Origin: Pseudomonas sp. stari2
GTDB taxonomy: Bacteria; Pseudomonadota; Gammaproteobacteria; Pseudomonadales; Pseudomonadaceae
Reading direction: 5' to 3'
DNA length: 64,000 bases
Assembly (NCBI RefSeq): GCF_040760005.1
Contig: NZ_CP099760.1
Location: 1,669,501 to 1,733,500 of the forward strand
Shown: positions 40,995-49,957 of the stretch, one piece after another
Position numbering within the stretch: the stretch's first letter is position 1
Layout of the letters: every line of letters starts with the position of its first letter
Notes under the pieces: model-generated
Database searches by the model: none
What the model was told of the DNA's origin: nothing
The model's input: only the letters and a program-made list of their open reading frames with translations
Position numbers and translations under genes: made by a program

Positions 40995-43022
40995 ATGCAC
41001 ACGGAATTTCCTGACGGTGCAGAGGTGTACCGTGAGGCTTATTTCCGTGGACTTCGCCCCGACCCAGAACTCTGGATCGATCAATGGGCCGACGATTACA
41101 TGCGGATCCCGCGTGACACCGGTGCCCCGGAGCCCGGTCAGTACCGCACCTCACGTACACCTTATGCCCGTGAGCCAATGCGCTGCCTGTCGCCGGCTCA
41201 CCCCTGCAGGCGAGTGGTCACCATGGTGGCCTCGCAGTTGATGAAAACCCAGATCGCCCTGAACTGGATGGGCGGCCTGATCCACATGGCGCCGTCGAAC
41301 ATCCTGGCCCTGCTGCCGAGCCTGAGCCTGTCCAAGCGGGTTTCCGGGCGGATCAGCAAGACCATCAAGGCCACCCCGGTTCTGCGCGAGCGAGTTGCGG
41401 CCACCCGTTCGCGGGATGCACGCAACACCATGGACACCAAGGAATTCGAAGGTGGCTCGCTGTACGTCACCACCGCCGGTTCTGCGGCCAACCTGTCCGA
41501 GCTGTCGGCACGCTACATCTACGGCGACGAAGTCGACCGCTGGGAGAACGACGTCGGCCAGGAAGGCGACCCCATCAAGTTGGCAGAGACGCGGGCGACC
41601 AACTTCGGCCGCAACGCCAAGATCTACTTTTCCAGCTCGCCGACGATCAAGGGCGCCTCGCGGATCGCCGATCTGTTCGAGTCCAGCGACCAGCGTTACT
41701 ACTACGTGCCATGTCCCACCTGCGGCCATATGCAGGTGCTGGAATGGGAGCGCCTGCTCTACAGCAACGACTACAGCACCGTGCATTACCAGTGCGCGAA
41801 CCCCGAGTGCGACGTGCTGATCGAGGAACATCACAAGAGCGACATGCTCGCCCGGGGCGAATGGCGTGCCCATGGCAGCGGCGACGGAAAGACCGTCGGC
41901 TTTCATCTCAACTCCCTCTACTCGCCAACAGGTTGGATGGACTGGGCCTCACTCGCCGAAGAATTCGAGGACGCCAAAAAAGCCCAGGCCCAAGGCGACA
42001 CGAGCCTGATGCAGGTGTTCTACAACACCCGGCTGGCCAAGGTCTGGGACAGCGCTCTCGAACAGACCAAAGCAGAAGTGCTGATCGCCCGGGCACGGCA
42101 AGAGGCCTACACCCTCGGCACGATGCCGGCCGGTGTGCTGATGCTGACAGGCTCCGTCGACGTCCAGGCCAACCGCCTGGAAATGATGGTGATGGGTTTT
42201 GGCGTCGGCATGGAGCGCTGGGTCGTCGATCACCAGGTCATCTGGGGCGATCCAGCCGACGAGCGCACCTGGTCCGTGCTGGACGAAAAGCTCAAGGCTC
42301 GCTACCGGCATCCTTGCGGCGTCGGTTTGGGCATCCTTGCTGTTGGCGTCGACTCCGGCGGTCACCACACCGACGAGGTTTATCAGTTCTGCCGCGTTCG
42401 CCGTTGGCGAAACGTCTTCGCCATCAAGGGTGCGAGCAAGCCGGGTAGGCCGGTTATCGCACAACGCCCGTCCCTGGTCGACGTGACCTGGAAAGGCCAG
42501 ACCGAGCGCAACGGCGCCGAGCTGTGGTTTGTCGGCACCGACACGGCAAAGGACTGGATCTACAACCGCTATCCGTTCCCGGACGGGCCGGGTTCGCTGC
42601 ACTTTGCCAACGACCTGCCGGACGAGTTCTTCGCCCAGTGCGTCGCCGAGCGCAAGGTCGTGCGCTACGTGCGTGGCCACAAACGCATTGAATGGGTCAA
42701 GGGCAAGGCCGAGCGCAACGAAGCGCTCGACCTGATGGTGTACTGCCTGGCCATGGCGCATTACCTCGGCATCAACCGCTACCAGGAGCACGACTGGGAC
42801 CGAGTGCGTCAGGCGTTGGCCCAGTCCGGTCTGTTCGACGATGCCTTGGGTATCAAGCCAGTTCAGGGGCAGCGTGTCGACGAAGGCGCAACACCTGAAC
42901 CAGCGGCTGTAAGACAGGCTCAAGCCGCACCACCACCTGCCGCACCGGTCACTCCAGCGCGACCACCAGCTGCACCAACTCAACGCCGCACTTCCACCAG
43001 CGGCTACCTGAAGAGACGCTGA
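40995..43022 (+). CDS. Terminase large subunit (lambda GpA family)
   Basis: A protein of 675 residues. The N-terminal packaging ATPase has MRIPRDTGAPEPGQYRTSRT and VASQLMKTQIALNWMGG (deviant Walker A), with YIYGDEVDRW as Walker B. The zinc-like CPTCGHMQ motif is followed by the nuclease part (LTGSVDVQANRLEMMVMGFG). It cuts concatemers and drives DNA into the prohead. The C-terminal Pro/Ala tail is low-complexity. Confidence 0.95.
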   Translation: MHTEFPDGAEVYREAYFRGLRPDPELWIDQWADDYMRIPRDTGAPEPGQYRTSRTPYAREPMRCLSPAHPCRRVVTMVASQLMKTQIALNWMGGLIHMAPSNILALLPSLSLSKRVSGRISKTIKATPVLRERVAATRSRDARNTMDTKEFEGGSLYVTTAGSAANLSELSARYIYGDEVDRWENDVGQEGDPIKLAETRATNFGRNAKIYFSSSPTIKGASRIADLFESSDQRYYYVPCPTCGHMQVLEWERLLYSNDYSTVHYQCANPECDVLIEEHHKSDMLARGEWRAHGSGDGKTVGFHLNSLYSPTGWMDWASLAEEFEDAKKAQAQGDTSLMQVFYNTRLAKVWDSALEQTKAEVLIARARQEAYTLGTMPAGVLMLTGSVDVQANRLEMMVMGFGVGMERWVVDHQVIWGDPADERTWSVLDEKLKARYRHPCGVGLGILAVGVDSGGHHTDEVYQFCRVRRWRNVFAIKGASKPGRPVIAQRPSLVDVTWKGQTERNGAELWFVGTDTAKDWIYNRYPFPDGPGSLHFANDLPDEFFAQCVAERKVVRYVRGHKRIEWVKGKAERNEALDLMVYCLAMAHYLGINRYQEHDWDRVRQALAQSGLFDDALGIKPVQGQRVDEGATPEPAAVRQAQAAPPPAAPVTPARPPAAPTQRRTSTSGYLKRR

Positions 43023-43023
43023 T

Positions 43024-43230
43024 ATGTCCTTTACCCAGAAACACCTCGAAGTCATCGAGCGAGCCATCGCACGCGGTGAAAAGACCGTGCGCTACAGCGA
43101 CCGGACGGTGGAATACCGCGACGTCGACGAACTGCTCAGGGCTCGCGAAGAAATCCGCAGTTCGCTTATCAGCGCTGCCGCGCCGCGCTCGCGGGTCGTG
43201 CGGCTCAGTCACGGAGGCAAAGGAATCTGA
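43024..43230 (+). CDS. Head-tail joining protein gpW
   Basis: A protein of 68 residues. MSFTQKHLEVIERAIARGEK, then VRYSDRTVEYRDVDELLRAR is the lambda gpW pattern. It stabilises the packaged DNA in the head and forms part of the connector on which the tail is built. It follows terminase by one base and overlaps the portal start. Confidence 0.9.
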   Translation: MSFTQKHLEVIERAIARGEKTVRYSDRTVEYRDVDELLRAREEIRSSLISAAAPRSRVVRLSHGGKGI

Positions 43231-44714
43231 TGTCTCGACAATTTCCGGCACTGACGCGTAGCGGATTTTTGCTGCCATCGAACATCAAGGCCAGCTACGA
43301 AGGCGCCGGAGAGGGTCGACGTTCTGCCAGTTGGGATGCGCCCGACGACAGCATTAACAGCATCAACACTCCTGCACTGCGCAACCTGCGGGCTCGCTCG
43401 CGGGCAGCGGTGCGCAACGATCCGTATGCGGCTAACGCGATCAACAAGCGGGTCAGCAACCTGATCGGCACCGGCATCACGCCACGTCCGAAGATCAAGG
43501 ACGAGGTTTTGCGCAACCTGTTTCAGGAGTTCTGGGAAGACTGGGTCGATGAGTCGGACGCCGATGGGCTTTGCGACTTTTACGGGCAACAGGCCCTAGT
43601 GTCGCGCACGGTCGAAACGGCAGGCGAGTGTTTTGTCCGGCTTCGTCCCCGCCGTATGGACGAAGGGCTGGCGGTACCTCTGCAATTGCAGACACTCGCG
43701 CCTGAGTTTGTGCCGCACGACAAGTTCGAAGTCACCCGGGACGGTAACGTCATCCGTGCCGGGATCGAATTCAACCCGGCCGGCAAGCGCGTGGCCTACT
43801 GGATGTACCGTTCGCACCCGCGAGATGGGGTGGCGCTGAACGCCGGCTACAACCAACTGGTGCGGGTACCGGCCAGCCAGGTGCTGCACATCTTCGAACC
43901 GCTGGAACCGGGTCAATTGCGCGGCGTTCCACGTATGTCGCCCGTCCTCAAACGGTTGCGCAGCCTCGACAACTACGACGACGCCGTGCTGTTCCGGCAA
44001 GAAGTGTCCAACCTGTTCGCAGGCTTCATCAAGCGCCCGTCACCGGAAATGGGCCAGGCACCTCGCGACCCGGTCACCGGCCAGTTGATCACCGCCGACC
44101 GCGACGGCTTTACGCCGATGGTCGCGCTGGAACCTGGCACCATGCAGGAGCTCGGCGCTGGCGAAGAGGTCGAGTTCTCCAAACCACCAGACGCCGGCAA
44201 CAACTATCCGGACTTCATGCGTCAGCAACTGATGGCCGCAGCAGCCGGCACCGACACGCCTTACGAGATCCTCACCGGTGACATGAAAGGCATCAACGAC
44301 CGGGCGCTGCGCGTGGTGCTGAACGAGTTCCGGCGCCGCCTCGAACAGCTGCAATTCAACCTGTATATCCACCAGCTCTGCCGGCCAGTTCGGGCGGCAT
44401 GGCTGGATATGGCCGTGCTGGCCGGGGTGATCGAGCTGCCGGACTACGCCAAGCGTCGTCGCGAATACCTGCGTACCCGCTGGGTGCCTCAGGGCTGGGC
44501 CTACATCCAGCCAGTGCAGGACGTTCAGGCGCGGATGCTGGAGGTTAACGCCGGATTCGGCTCGCGCAGCGAGATGTGCCTGCGTACCGGCTACGACGCC
44601 GAAACAGTGGACGCGGAAAACGCCGCCGACGCCCAGCGGGCCCGCGCCTTGGGCCTCAACTATCGAACACTCGTCGAGGCAGACAATGTCTCGGACGACC
44701 AGGAGAATCCATGA
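43230..44714 (+). CDS. Portal protein (lambda gpB family)
   Basis: A protein of 494 residues. Typical portal features are RNLRARSRAAVRNDPYAANA near the start, VLHIFEPLEPGQLRGVPRMS in the middle and PYEILTGDMKGINDRALRVV near residue 345. Twelve copies form the ring through which DNA enters the head. The stop overlaps the start of the protease gene. Confidence 0.95.
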   Translation: MSRQFPALTRSGFLLPSNIKASYEGAGEGRRSASWDAPDDSINSINTPALRNLRARSRAAVRNDPYAANAINKRVSNLIGTGITPRPKIKDEVLRNLFQEFWEDWVDESDADGLCDFYGQQALVSRTVETAGECFVRLRPRRMDEGLAVPLQLQTLAPEFVPHDKFEVTRDGNVIRAGIEFNPAGKRVAYWMYRSHPRDGVALNAGYNQLVRVPASQVLHIFEPLEPGQLRGVPRMSPVLKRLRSLDNYDDAVLFRQEVSNLFAGFIKRPSPEMGQAPRDPVTGQLITADRDGFTPMVALEPGTMQELGAGEEVEFSKPPDAGNNYPDFMRQQLMAAAAGTDTPYEILTGDMKGINDRALRVVLNEFRRRLEQLQFNLYIHQLCRPVRAAWLDMAVLAGVIELPDYAKRRREYLRTRWVPQGWAYIQPVQDVQARMLEVNAGFGSRSEMCLRTGYDAETVDAENAADAQRARALGLNYRTLVEADNVSDDQENP

Positions 44715-45853
44715 CACCGCCATTCCCCCTGAAAATCTTCAACAAGGTGCAAGGTCAGCAGGAGCTCAACGACAAGCACTGGTACACCGTCAACGCCACC
44801 GGCGAGGCCTCACAGCGCACCATCGAGATCTACATCTACGGCGAGATCGGCACCTGGGGCATCACGGCAAACCAGTTTGTCCGCGATCTTACCGCGCTAG
44901 ACGACGGCGTGTCGCCCGTTGTCGCGGCCTTCAACAGCATCGGTGGCGACCTGTTCGACGGGCTGGCGATCCACAACGCACTTGCCCGTCTGGGTGAGCG
45001 TTGTACGGGCCGCGTCGACGCCCTGGCCGCGAGCGCGGCGAGTGTCGCCGTGTGCGGTGCGCACCGGGTGGTGGTCGCTGAAAACGCCATGCTGATGATT
45101 CACAACCCTTGGACCTACGCCTCGGGCGATGCAGAGGATCTGCGAAAGGTTGCTGCCGCACTCGACCAGGCGCTGGAGGTGATCATCGCGGCCTACAAAG
45201 CCAAGGCACCGGCCATCGACGAGGCTGAGCTGCGACGTCTGGTCAATGCCGAGACCTGGCTGACCGCCCGCGAAGCGGTCGCCCTCGGGTTGGCCGACGA
45301 GGTCGGCGACGGTCTGCAGATCAAGGCGCGTCTGGGGCAGGGCGCGATGATTCAGAAATACCAGCGCACCCCCAAGGCCCTGCTGGATCTGCTCGACAAC
45401 GCCTCGGAGGTGGATGAGCCGGTGGTCGACGCACCGCAACCTGCCGCCCCGACCGCCGACCCTGCAGCCTTGGCGCTGCTGATCACTCAGGCCTGCAACA
45501 AGGCCGGTATCGGCAACCTGATCGAGCCGCTGCTCGCCGCTACCAAGCTGGAGAGTGAAGCGGCAGTACAGGCAGCACTGGCCCAAGCCAAGGCCGTCCA
45601 TGACCTCTGCGTGGCGGCACGCCTGCCGGAGTGTGCTGTGGAGTTCGTCAAGGCCGGTTTGGACAGCGGCGCCGTGCGTGCACGACTGTTCGACAAACTG
45701 ATCGGCAGCGGCGGGGGCTTCGAGATCGATAACAAGCTGCCGCAGAACGAAGACCCGGCCGCCAAGATTCAAGCCAAACAACCAGACCCGACTTCGATCT
45801 GGGCAGCCCGCCGGGCCGCACAATCTCAAACCTCGAAAGGAGCTAGACCATGA
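44711..45853 (+). CDS. ClpP-like head maturation protease
   Basis: A protein of 380 residues. The N-terminal ClpP/SppA-type domain has VVAAFNSIGGDLFDGLAIHN, the serine in VDALAASAASVAVCG and the histidine in MLMIHNPWTY. A linker and a C-terminal helical region probably serve as scaffold, as in lambda gpC/Nu3. It processes the prohead. The start codon overlaps the portal stop (ATGA). Confidence 0.9.
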   Translation: MTPPFPLKIFNKVQGQQELNDKHWYTVNATGEASQRTIEIYIYGEIGTWGITANQFVRDLTALDDGVSPVVAAFNSIGGDLFDGLAIHNALARLGERCTGRVDALAASAASVAVCGAHRVVVAENAMLMIHNPWTYASGDAEDLRKVAAALDQALEVIIAAYKAKAPAIDEAELRRLVNAETWLTAREAVALGLADEVGDGLQIKARLGQGAMIQKYQRTPKALLDLLDNASEVDEPVVDAPQPAAPTADPAALALLITQACNKAGIGNLIEPLLAATKLESEAAVQAALAQAKAVHDLCVAARLPECAVEFVKAGLDSGAVRARLFDKLIGSGGGFEIDNKLPQNEDPAAKIQAKQPDPTSIWAARRAAQSQTSKGARP

Positions 45854-46194
45854 CCTCTAAATTGGAGCCGATGCACGCGGGCGAATTCCTGCTGTCCGAA
45901 GGCGCCGGCAACATCTCCCGTGAAGCGATCAACGTCGCGGCCGGCCCGGCGCTGGAACCCGGACAGATCCTCGGACTGGTGACCGCAAGCAGCGAATTCG
46001 CGCCATACAGCCCGACAGCTGAGGACGGCACGGAAAACGCTGTCGCGATCCTCTACGGCCCGCTCGGCGAGTCAGATGTCGTTCGTCGCGGTCGCGCCGT
46101 GGTGCGGCTGGCCGAAGTCAGCGAGGCCCACCTGACCGGTCTTGACCCAGCCGCCGAGAAGGCCCTGGCCGCGCACTTCCTGATCGTTCGCTAA
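45850..46194 (+). CDS. Head decoration protein (gpD)
   Basis: A protein of 114 residues, close to lambda gpD in length. The AGNISREAINVAAG segment and LEPGQILGLVTA are typical. Trimers bind the expanded capsid and stabilise it against internal DNA pressure. It overlaps the protease gene by four bases and is followed by a hairpin. Confidence 0.9.
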   Translation: MTSKLEPMHAGEFLLSEGAGNISREAINVAAGPALEPGQILGLVTASSEFAPYSPTAEDGTENAVAILYGPLGESDVVRRGRAVVRLAEVSEAHLTGLDPAAEKALAAHFLIVR

Positions 46195-46215
46195 GACGTT
46201 TCTTCCTTTATATGC

Positions 46216-46240
46216 ATCCCGCCGTGAGCGGGATTTTTCG
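46216..46240 (+). terminator. Hairpin between decoration and capsid genes
   Basis: ATCCCGC at 46216-46222 pairs with GCGGGAT at 46228-46234, then TTTTC. It lies within the late operon, 19 bases before the capsid start, so it may only partly stop transcription. Confidence 0.65.
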
Positions 46241-46258
46241 TTTCTGGAGAGTACACCC

Positions 46259-47254
46259 ATGGCCGATATCGCCATTTTTGAAGACGACGCCTTCAGCGTC
46301 CCATCGCTGACCGCCGCGATCAGCGAACAGGAATACCTGCCGGGCCGCATCAGCAGCCTCGGTCTGTTTCGCGAAGAAGGCACCACTTCCCTGACGGTGC
46401 AAATCGAGAAGGACGGCGACACCCTGGCACTGGTCCCGGCCGGTGAGCGCGGCACCTCGGGACTGGTGGTCGGCGGTAGCCGTCGAACGCTCATCCCATT
46501 CAACACCGTGCACCTGCCTGAGCGGTTCACGATCAAGGCCGACGAGATTCAGGGTATCCGTGCATTCGGTACCCGAACCGAACTGCAATCGGTGCAAGAC
46601 GTGGTCAACCGTCGCCTGGCCAAGGCTCGCCGCCAGTTGGACGCAACCCACGAGTTCCAGCGCATGGGAGCGCTGAGCGGTCAAGTGCTGGATGCTGACG
46701 GCAAGACTGTGCTGCTGGATATCTACAAAGCGTTCGGCGTCCAGCGTCAAAAAATGTCGATGGGGTTGGGCAACCCTGATACTGACGTGCGTGTCCGTGC
46801 TGGTGAGGCACTGGACATGCAAGAGGATGCGCTGGGCAGCGTGACCAGCACCGGTTCCCGCGCCTTCTGCGGCAAAAACTTCTGGAACAAGCTGATCTCG
46901 CACAAATCCGTGCGGGACACCTACCTGAACACCATGCAAGCCGCCGCACTTCGTGGCGATTCCCGTGAAAGCTTTGAGTTCGGCGGGATCGTCTGGGAGC
47001 GCTACCGGGGCAAGGTGTCCGGCGTGTCGTTCGTGCATGACGATCAGGCCCGCCTCATTCCCGAAGGTGTGCCCGATCTTTACATCTCGACCTTCGCACC
47101 GGCGGATTACATGGAAACGGTGAATACCGAGGGCCTGCCGTACTACAGCAAGATCGAGCCGCTGCCGTTCAACAAGGGCGTGGCCGGAGAAGCCCAGTCC
47201 AACCCGCTGCACTTGTGCACGCGACCACGCGCTCAGATCCAGCTGGAACTCTGA
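46259..47254 (+). CDS. Major capsid protein (lambda gpE family)
   Basis: A protein of 331 residues with HK97 fold expected. Recognisable are AISEQEYLPGRISSLGLFRE near the start, PFNTVHLPERFTIKADEIQG near residue 80 and the C-terminal LPYYSKIEPLPFNKGVAGEA typical of the gpE group. It builds the capsid shell together with gpD. Confidence 0.95.
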   Translation: MADIAIFEDDAFSVPSLTAAISEQEYLPGRISSLGLFREEGTTSLTVQIEKDGDTLALVPAGERGTSGLVVGGSRRTLIPFNTVHLPERFTIKADEIQGIRAFGTRTELQSVQDVVNRRLAKARRQLDATHEFQRMGALSGQVLDADGKTVLLDIYKAFGVQRQKMSMGLGNPDTDVRVRAGEALDMQEDALGSVTSTGSRAFCGKNFWNKLISHKSVRDTYLNTMQAAALRGDSRESFEFGGIVWERYRGKVSGVSFVHDDQARLIPEGVPDLYISTFAPADYMETVNTEGLPYYSKIEPLPFNKGVAGEAQSNPLHLCTRPRAQIQLEL

Positions 47255-47256
47255 CC

Positions 47257-47577
47257 ATGTCTTTCCGCGAGCTGCTGGAAGACATCGACGACACGGTGTT
47301 TGAAACGCTCGGCGACACGGCCCGGATCGAGGGCTACGACGAACCGGTGCTAGGCATGTTCGCGGCGCCGTGGATGCAACCCAAAATGGGCAGCCTCAGA
47401 ACGGTATTGCGCGAGCCGAAGTTCGAGATCCGCGTCCGTGACTCGCACGGTCTGAAAAAAGGACTGCTAATCAGCGTGGATCTGCCAGCGTTGGATGGCG
47501 GCGGTGACTACGATCTGCTGCAACTGGAGCCAGGCGGTGACGGGCTCGTCGCCTTGATCCTGAGGAAACGGCCATGA
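47257..47577 (+). CDS. Head-tail attachment protein (FII/Gifsy-2-like)
   Basis: A protein of 106 residues, beta-rich. It begins MSFRELLEDIDDTVFETLGD and contains MFAAPWMQPKMGSLRTVL. Length and position (directly after the major capsid gene, before Z) fit the lambda FII-type connector protein. It overlaps the next gene by four bases. Confidence 0.7.
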   Translation: MSFRELLEDIDDTVFETLGDTARIEGYDEPVLGMFAAPWMQPKMGSLRTVLREPKFEIRVRDSHGLKKGLLISVDLPALDGGGDYDLLQLEPGGDGLVALILRKRP

Positions 47578-48230
47578 GTGTCGGCAGTTATTTCAAACCC
47601 TCGGCCGGCGGCGGGATGATCTCCCTGCAGACTTCGGCGGCAGATCTGAAAGCCTTTCAGGACTTCGCCGCCTTGGTGCCCAAGGCAGCGGCCGCTGCCC
47701 AGCGCCGGGCGATCAACAAAACCCTGCGCTGGCTCGCCACTCATATTGCTCGCGCTGTCGGTCGGCAGGAACGCATAGCGGTCGCAGCCGTTCGACAGCG
47801 ACTGCGGGCTTACCCGGTTAGCGGTGGAGCCAACAGCGGCAAACTCTGGTTCGGCCTCAACGCAATGGAAGCCAGCCGCATTGGTCGTCCTCGACAGAAC
47901 CGGTCCGGGGTGTCAGTGGCTGGTCGGCGCTTTCAGGGTGCGTTTTACAAGAAAGTCTACGGCAACAGCGCGGACGTCTGGATCCGCACGGCCAGCAAGC
48001 ATTTCGACGCCAATGACTACCCCGACAGCGATGTCAGCGGGGCGGGCGGGGCCAGTTCGGGCTGGATCGCCGAACATGGCAGCCGCTTTCCGCTGGCGAA
48101 GGCTAAGGTCTCGCTGGAACAAGCCCGGCCGCATTTCGAAGAATGGGTACGCAAGGCTGACGAGCAATTGGTGCACGTGCTGCAGCAGGAACTCAATTTT
48201 GAACTGCGGAAACACCTGAAGGGGACATGA
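47574..48230 (+). CDS. Minor tail protein Z-like
   Basis: A protein of 218 residues. RRAINKTLRWLATHIARAVG near residue 44, then VAGRRFQGAFYKKVYGN and the helical C-terminus (FEEWVRKADEQLVHVLQQEL) match the prophage minor tail Z family. It caps or completes the tail end that joins the head. Confidence 0.8.
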   Translation: MSVGSYFKPSAGGGMISLQTSAADLKAFQDFAALVPKAAAAAQRRAINKTLRWLATHIARAVGRQERIAVAAVRQRLRAYPVSGGANSGKLWFGLNAMEASRIGRPRQNRSGVSVAGRRFQGAFYKKVYGNSADVWIRTASKHFDANDYPDSDVSGAGGASSGWIAEHGSRFPLAKAKVSLEQARPHFEEWVRKADEQLVHVLQQELNFELRKHLKGT

Positions 48231-48231
48231 C

Positions 48232-48771
48232 ATGACGGATCAAGTCGATGAGCCGTTCAGTCTTGATCATTTGTATCAAGCCATTGAACGACACATTCAA
48301 GATCACCTGCCGGGCGTGCAGACAGTTGCAGTCTGGCCGCACATTGATGATCGCATCGCATTGCCGGCGGTTCTTGTCGAATTGGCAGAGATGGAGCCAG
48401 GCCACGACCCGGGAACCGGCGAGACGAGCCTGTCCTGCAAGTTCGAAGCGCGGGTGATCACTGATCCAATTCAGCCCGATCACCATCAGCAAGCGGTGTT
48501 CATCGCCGGTCAGTTGGCAGTGCTGCTGCGCCTTCAGAGCTGGGGTGTTGAGGTGGAGCCCGCCGAGTTCGTGCAGTCCATGCCAGATTGGACGAAACCC
48601 GAACTCGACGGTTACACCGTCTGGGTCGTGGAATGGACGCAGCAGATCTATCTCGGCGAAGCGCAATGGCCGTGGCCCGATCAGCCACCGGGCACGCTGC
48701 TGTTCGGCGTTGAGCCTGACACTGGTCTAGCCAACAAGGGCAAGTATTTTGCGCCGGAGGATTTGCCATGA
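48232..48771 (+). CDS. Tail completion/terminator-like protein
   Basis: A protein of 179 residues. It begins with a helix (HLYQAIERHIQDHLPGVQTV), followed by a beta-rich part with SCKFEARVITDPIQPDHHQQ. The pattern is that of phage tail-terminator/Gp37-like proteins that fix tail length. The family assignment is by position and general pattern. It overlaps gpV by four bases. Confidence 0.55.
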   Translation: MTDQVDEPFSLDHLYQAIERHIQDHLPGVQTVAVWPHIDDRIALPAVLVELAEMEPGHDPGTGETSLSCKFEARVITDPIQPDHHQQAVFIAGQLAVLLRLQSWGVEVEPAEFVQSMPDWTKPELDGYTVWVVEWTQQIYLGEAQWPWPDQPPGTLLFGVEPDTGLANKGKYFAPEDLP

Positions 48772-49337
48772 GCGGCGGCTACGTTAGCGCCCAGCACGAC
48801 CGCATGCTCGCCGGACTGGTCAAGGATTGCTACGTGGTCGCGGTGGACCTTGCCGCGTCACCACCAGCCTGCCGGGTCTCGGACGGTGAATGGGTGAGCG
48901 GCTGGGTGCGTTGGCACAGCGTCGCCGCCGGCAAGGCACGGCATTGGCGGGCGCCAAGCATCAACGAACAGGGCACGCTAATCAGTGCCAGTGGCGACGT
49001 GGCCCAGGGCACATTCATACCCGGCCTGTACGGCAACGGCGGTTCACCGCCGGACAACCGTGATCACGTTGAGGTCTGGCGCTTCCCTGACGGTGGTTCC
49101 CTGATCTATGACTGGGATGCCAAAAGCTACAGCATCAGCGTGCCGAGCGGCACAGTCAGCATCAAGGTCGGAGCGACTCAAGCCGAGGTGACCGACAGCT
49201 CTGTCACTGTGAAGTCGGGAACGATCGATCTTGAAGGTCAGGTGAACATCAAGGGACCGTTGCACGTCACCGGAGACATCACCAGCGATGGTGCAATCCT
49301 GGACACTACCGGCAACAGCAACAACCACAAGCATTAG
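48768..49337 (+). CDS. Baseplate spike protein gpV
   Basis: A protein of 189 residues. It has an OB-fold N-terminal domain (RHWRAPSINEQGTLISASGD, GTFIPGLYG) and a beta-helix region rich in Thr/Ser/Val (VSIKVGATQAEVTDSSVTVK). It ends in NNHKH. The terminal H-x-H is known from P2 gpV to bind an iron ion at the spike tip. It pierces the outer membrane when the tail contracts. Confidence 0.9.
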   Translation: MSGGYVSAQHDRMLAGLVKDCYVVAVDLAASPPACRVSDGEWVSGWVRWHSVAAGKARHWRAPSINEQGTLISASGDVAQGTFIPGLYGNGGSPPDNRDHVEVWRFPDGGSLIYDWDAKSYSISVPSGTVSIKVGATQAEVTDSSVTVKSGTIDLEGQVNIKGPLHVTGDITSDGAILDTTGNSNNHKH

Positions 49338-49350
49338 TGAATCATTCAAC

Positions 49351-49376
49351 CCGGCCCGCCTTGCGCGGGCTTTTTT
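49351..49376 (+). terminator. Hairpin after the spike gene
   Basis: GCCCGC at 49354 pairs with GCGGGC ending at 49370, followed by six T. It lies 16 bases before the next start codon, inside the tail operon. Confidence 0.65.
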
Positions 49377-49391
49377 ATGCCCGGAGTAATC

Positions 49392-49625
49392 ATGGCCAAA
49401 CCTCAAGACGATACATCGGCGCAGGATCCTGCCGCCGTAACCCCCCCGGTTCCGACCACATCCGCAGTGAAATTTCGCGACACCCTCTACACCTCTCGTA
49501 CGGTGATCCTTCCGGACGGTCGCACTCTTCCCGTGGCTAAAAGCCTGGTCTCGGTCGAGGCGGGTGATGACGTCGCGCTGAAGTACCTCAAGGCTCACCC
49601 CGAATACGAGCAGCTCAAGGAGTAG
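49392..49625 (+). CDS. Small tail-region protein of unknown function
   Basis: A protein of 77 residues. The N-terminus is disordered (Pro/Thr rich). The conserved second half, KFRDTLYTSRTVILPDGRTL followed by VEAGDDVALKYLKAHPEYEQ, is typical of small phage proteins found beside baseplate genes. CGGAG before the ATG at 49392 supports translation. Its role is unknown. Confidence 0.65.
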   Translation: MAKPQDDTSAQDPAAVTPPVPTTSAVKFRDTLYTSRTVILPDGRTLPVAKSLVSVEAGDDVALKYLKAHPEYEQLKE

Positions 49626-49630
49626 ACCCG

Positions 49631-49957
49631 ATGATCGGAATGGATCGCCACACCGGGCAGCCCATCTCCGGCATCGAGCATCTACGTCAGTCGGTGGCGG
49701 ACATCCTCGGCACACCGTTGCTGAGCCGTCGTGAACGGCCGGAGTACGGCAGCAAGCTCCGGCGCATGGTTGACTTGCCCATCAATGAAGGTTGGAAGAG
49801 CGCGGCGCAGGCTGAGGCAGTGCGGGCACTCAACCAATGGGAGCCGCGACTCAAGCTTGAGCGCATCGTGGTTGTCTCCGTCCTCGGCGGCAAAATCAAT
49901 TTCAAGATCAGCGGCGAATACCTCGGTGAACGCGGCACGTTGGAGGTGTGGGTATGA
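49631..49957 (+). CDS. Baseplate protein W (gp25-like)
   Basis: A protein of 108 residues. SVADILGTPLLSRRERPEYG and the closing GERGTLEVWV region match the GPW/gp25 family, related to T4 gp25. It forms part of the inner baseplate wedge and resembles a piece of the sheath, starting sheath assembly. It overlaps gpJ by four bases. Confidence 0.9.
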   Translation: MIGMDRHTGQPISGIEHLRQSVADILGTPLLSRRERPEYGSKLRRMVDLPINEGWKSAAQAEAVRALNQWEPRLKLERIVVVSVLGGKINFKISGEYLGERGTLEVWV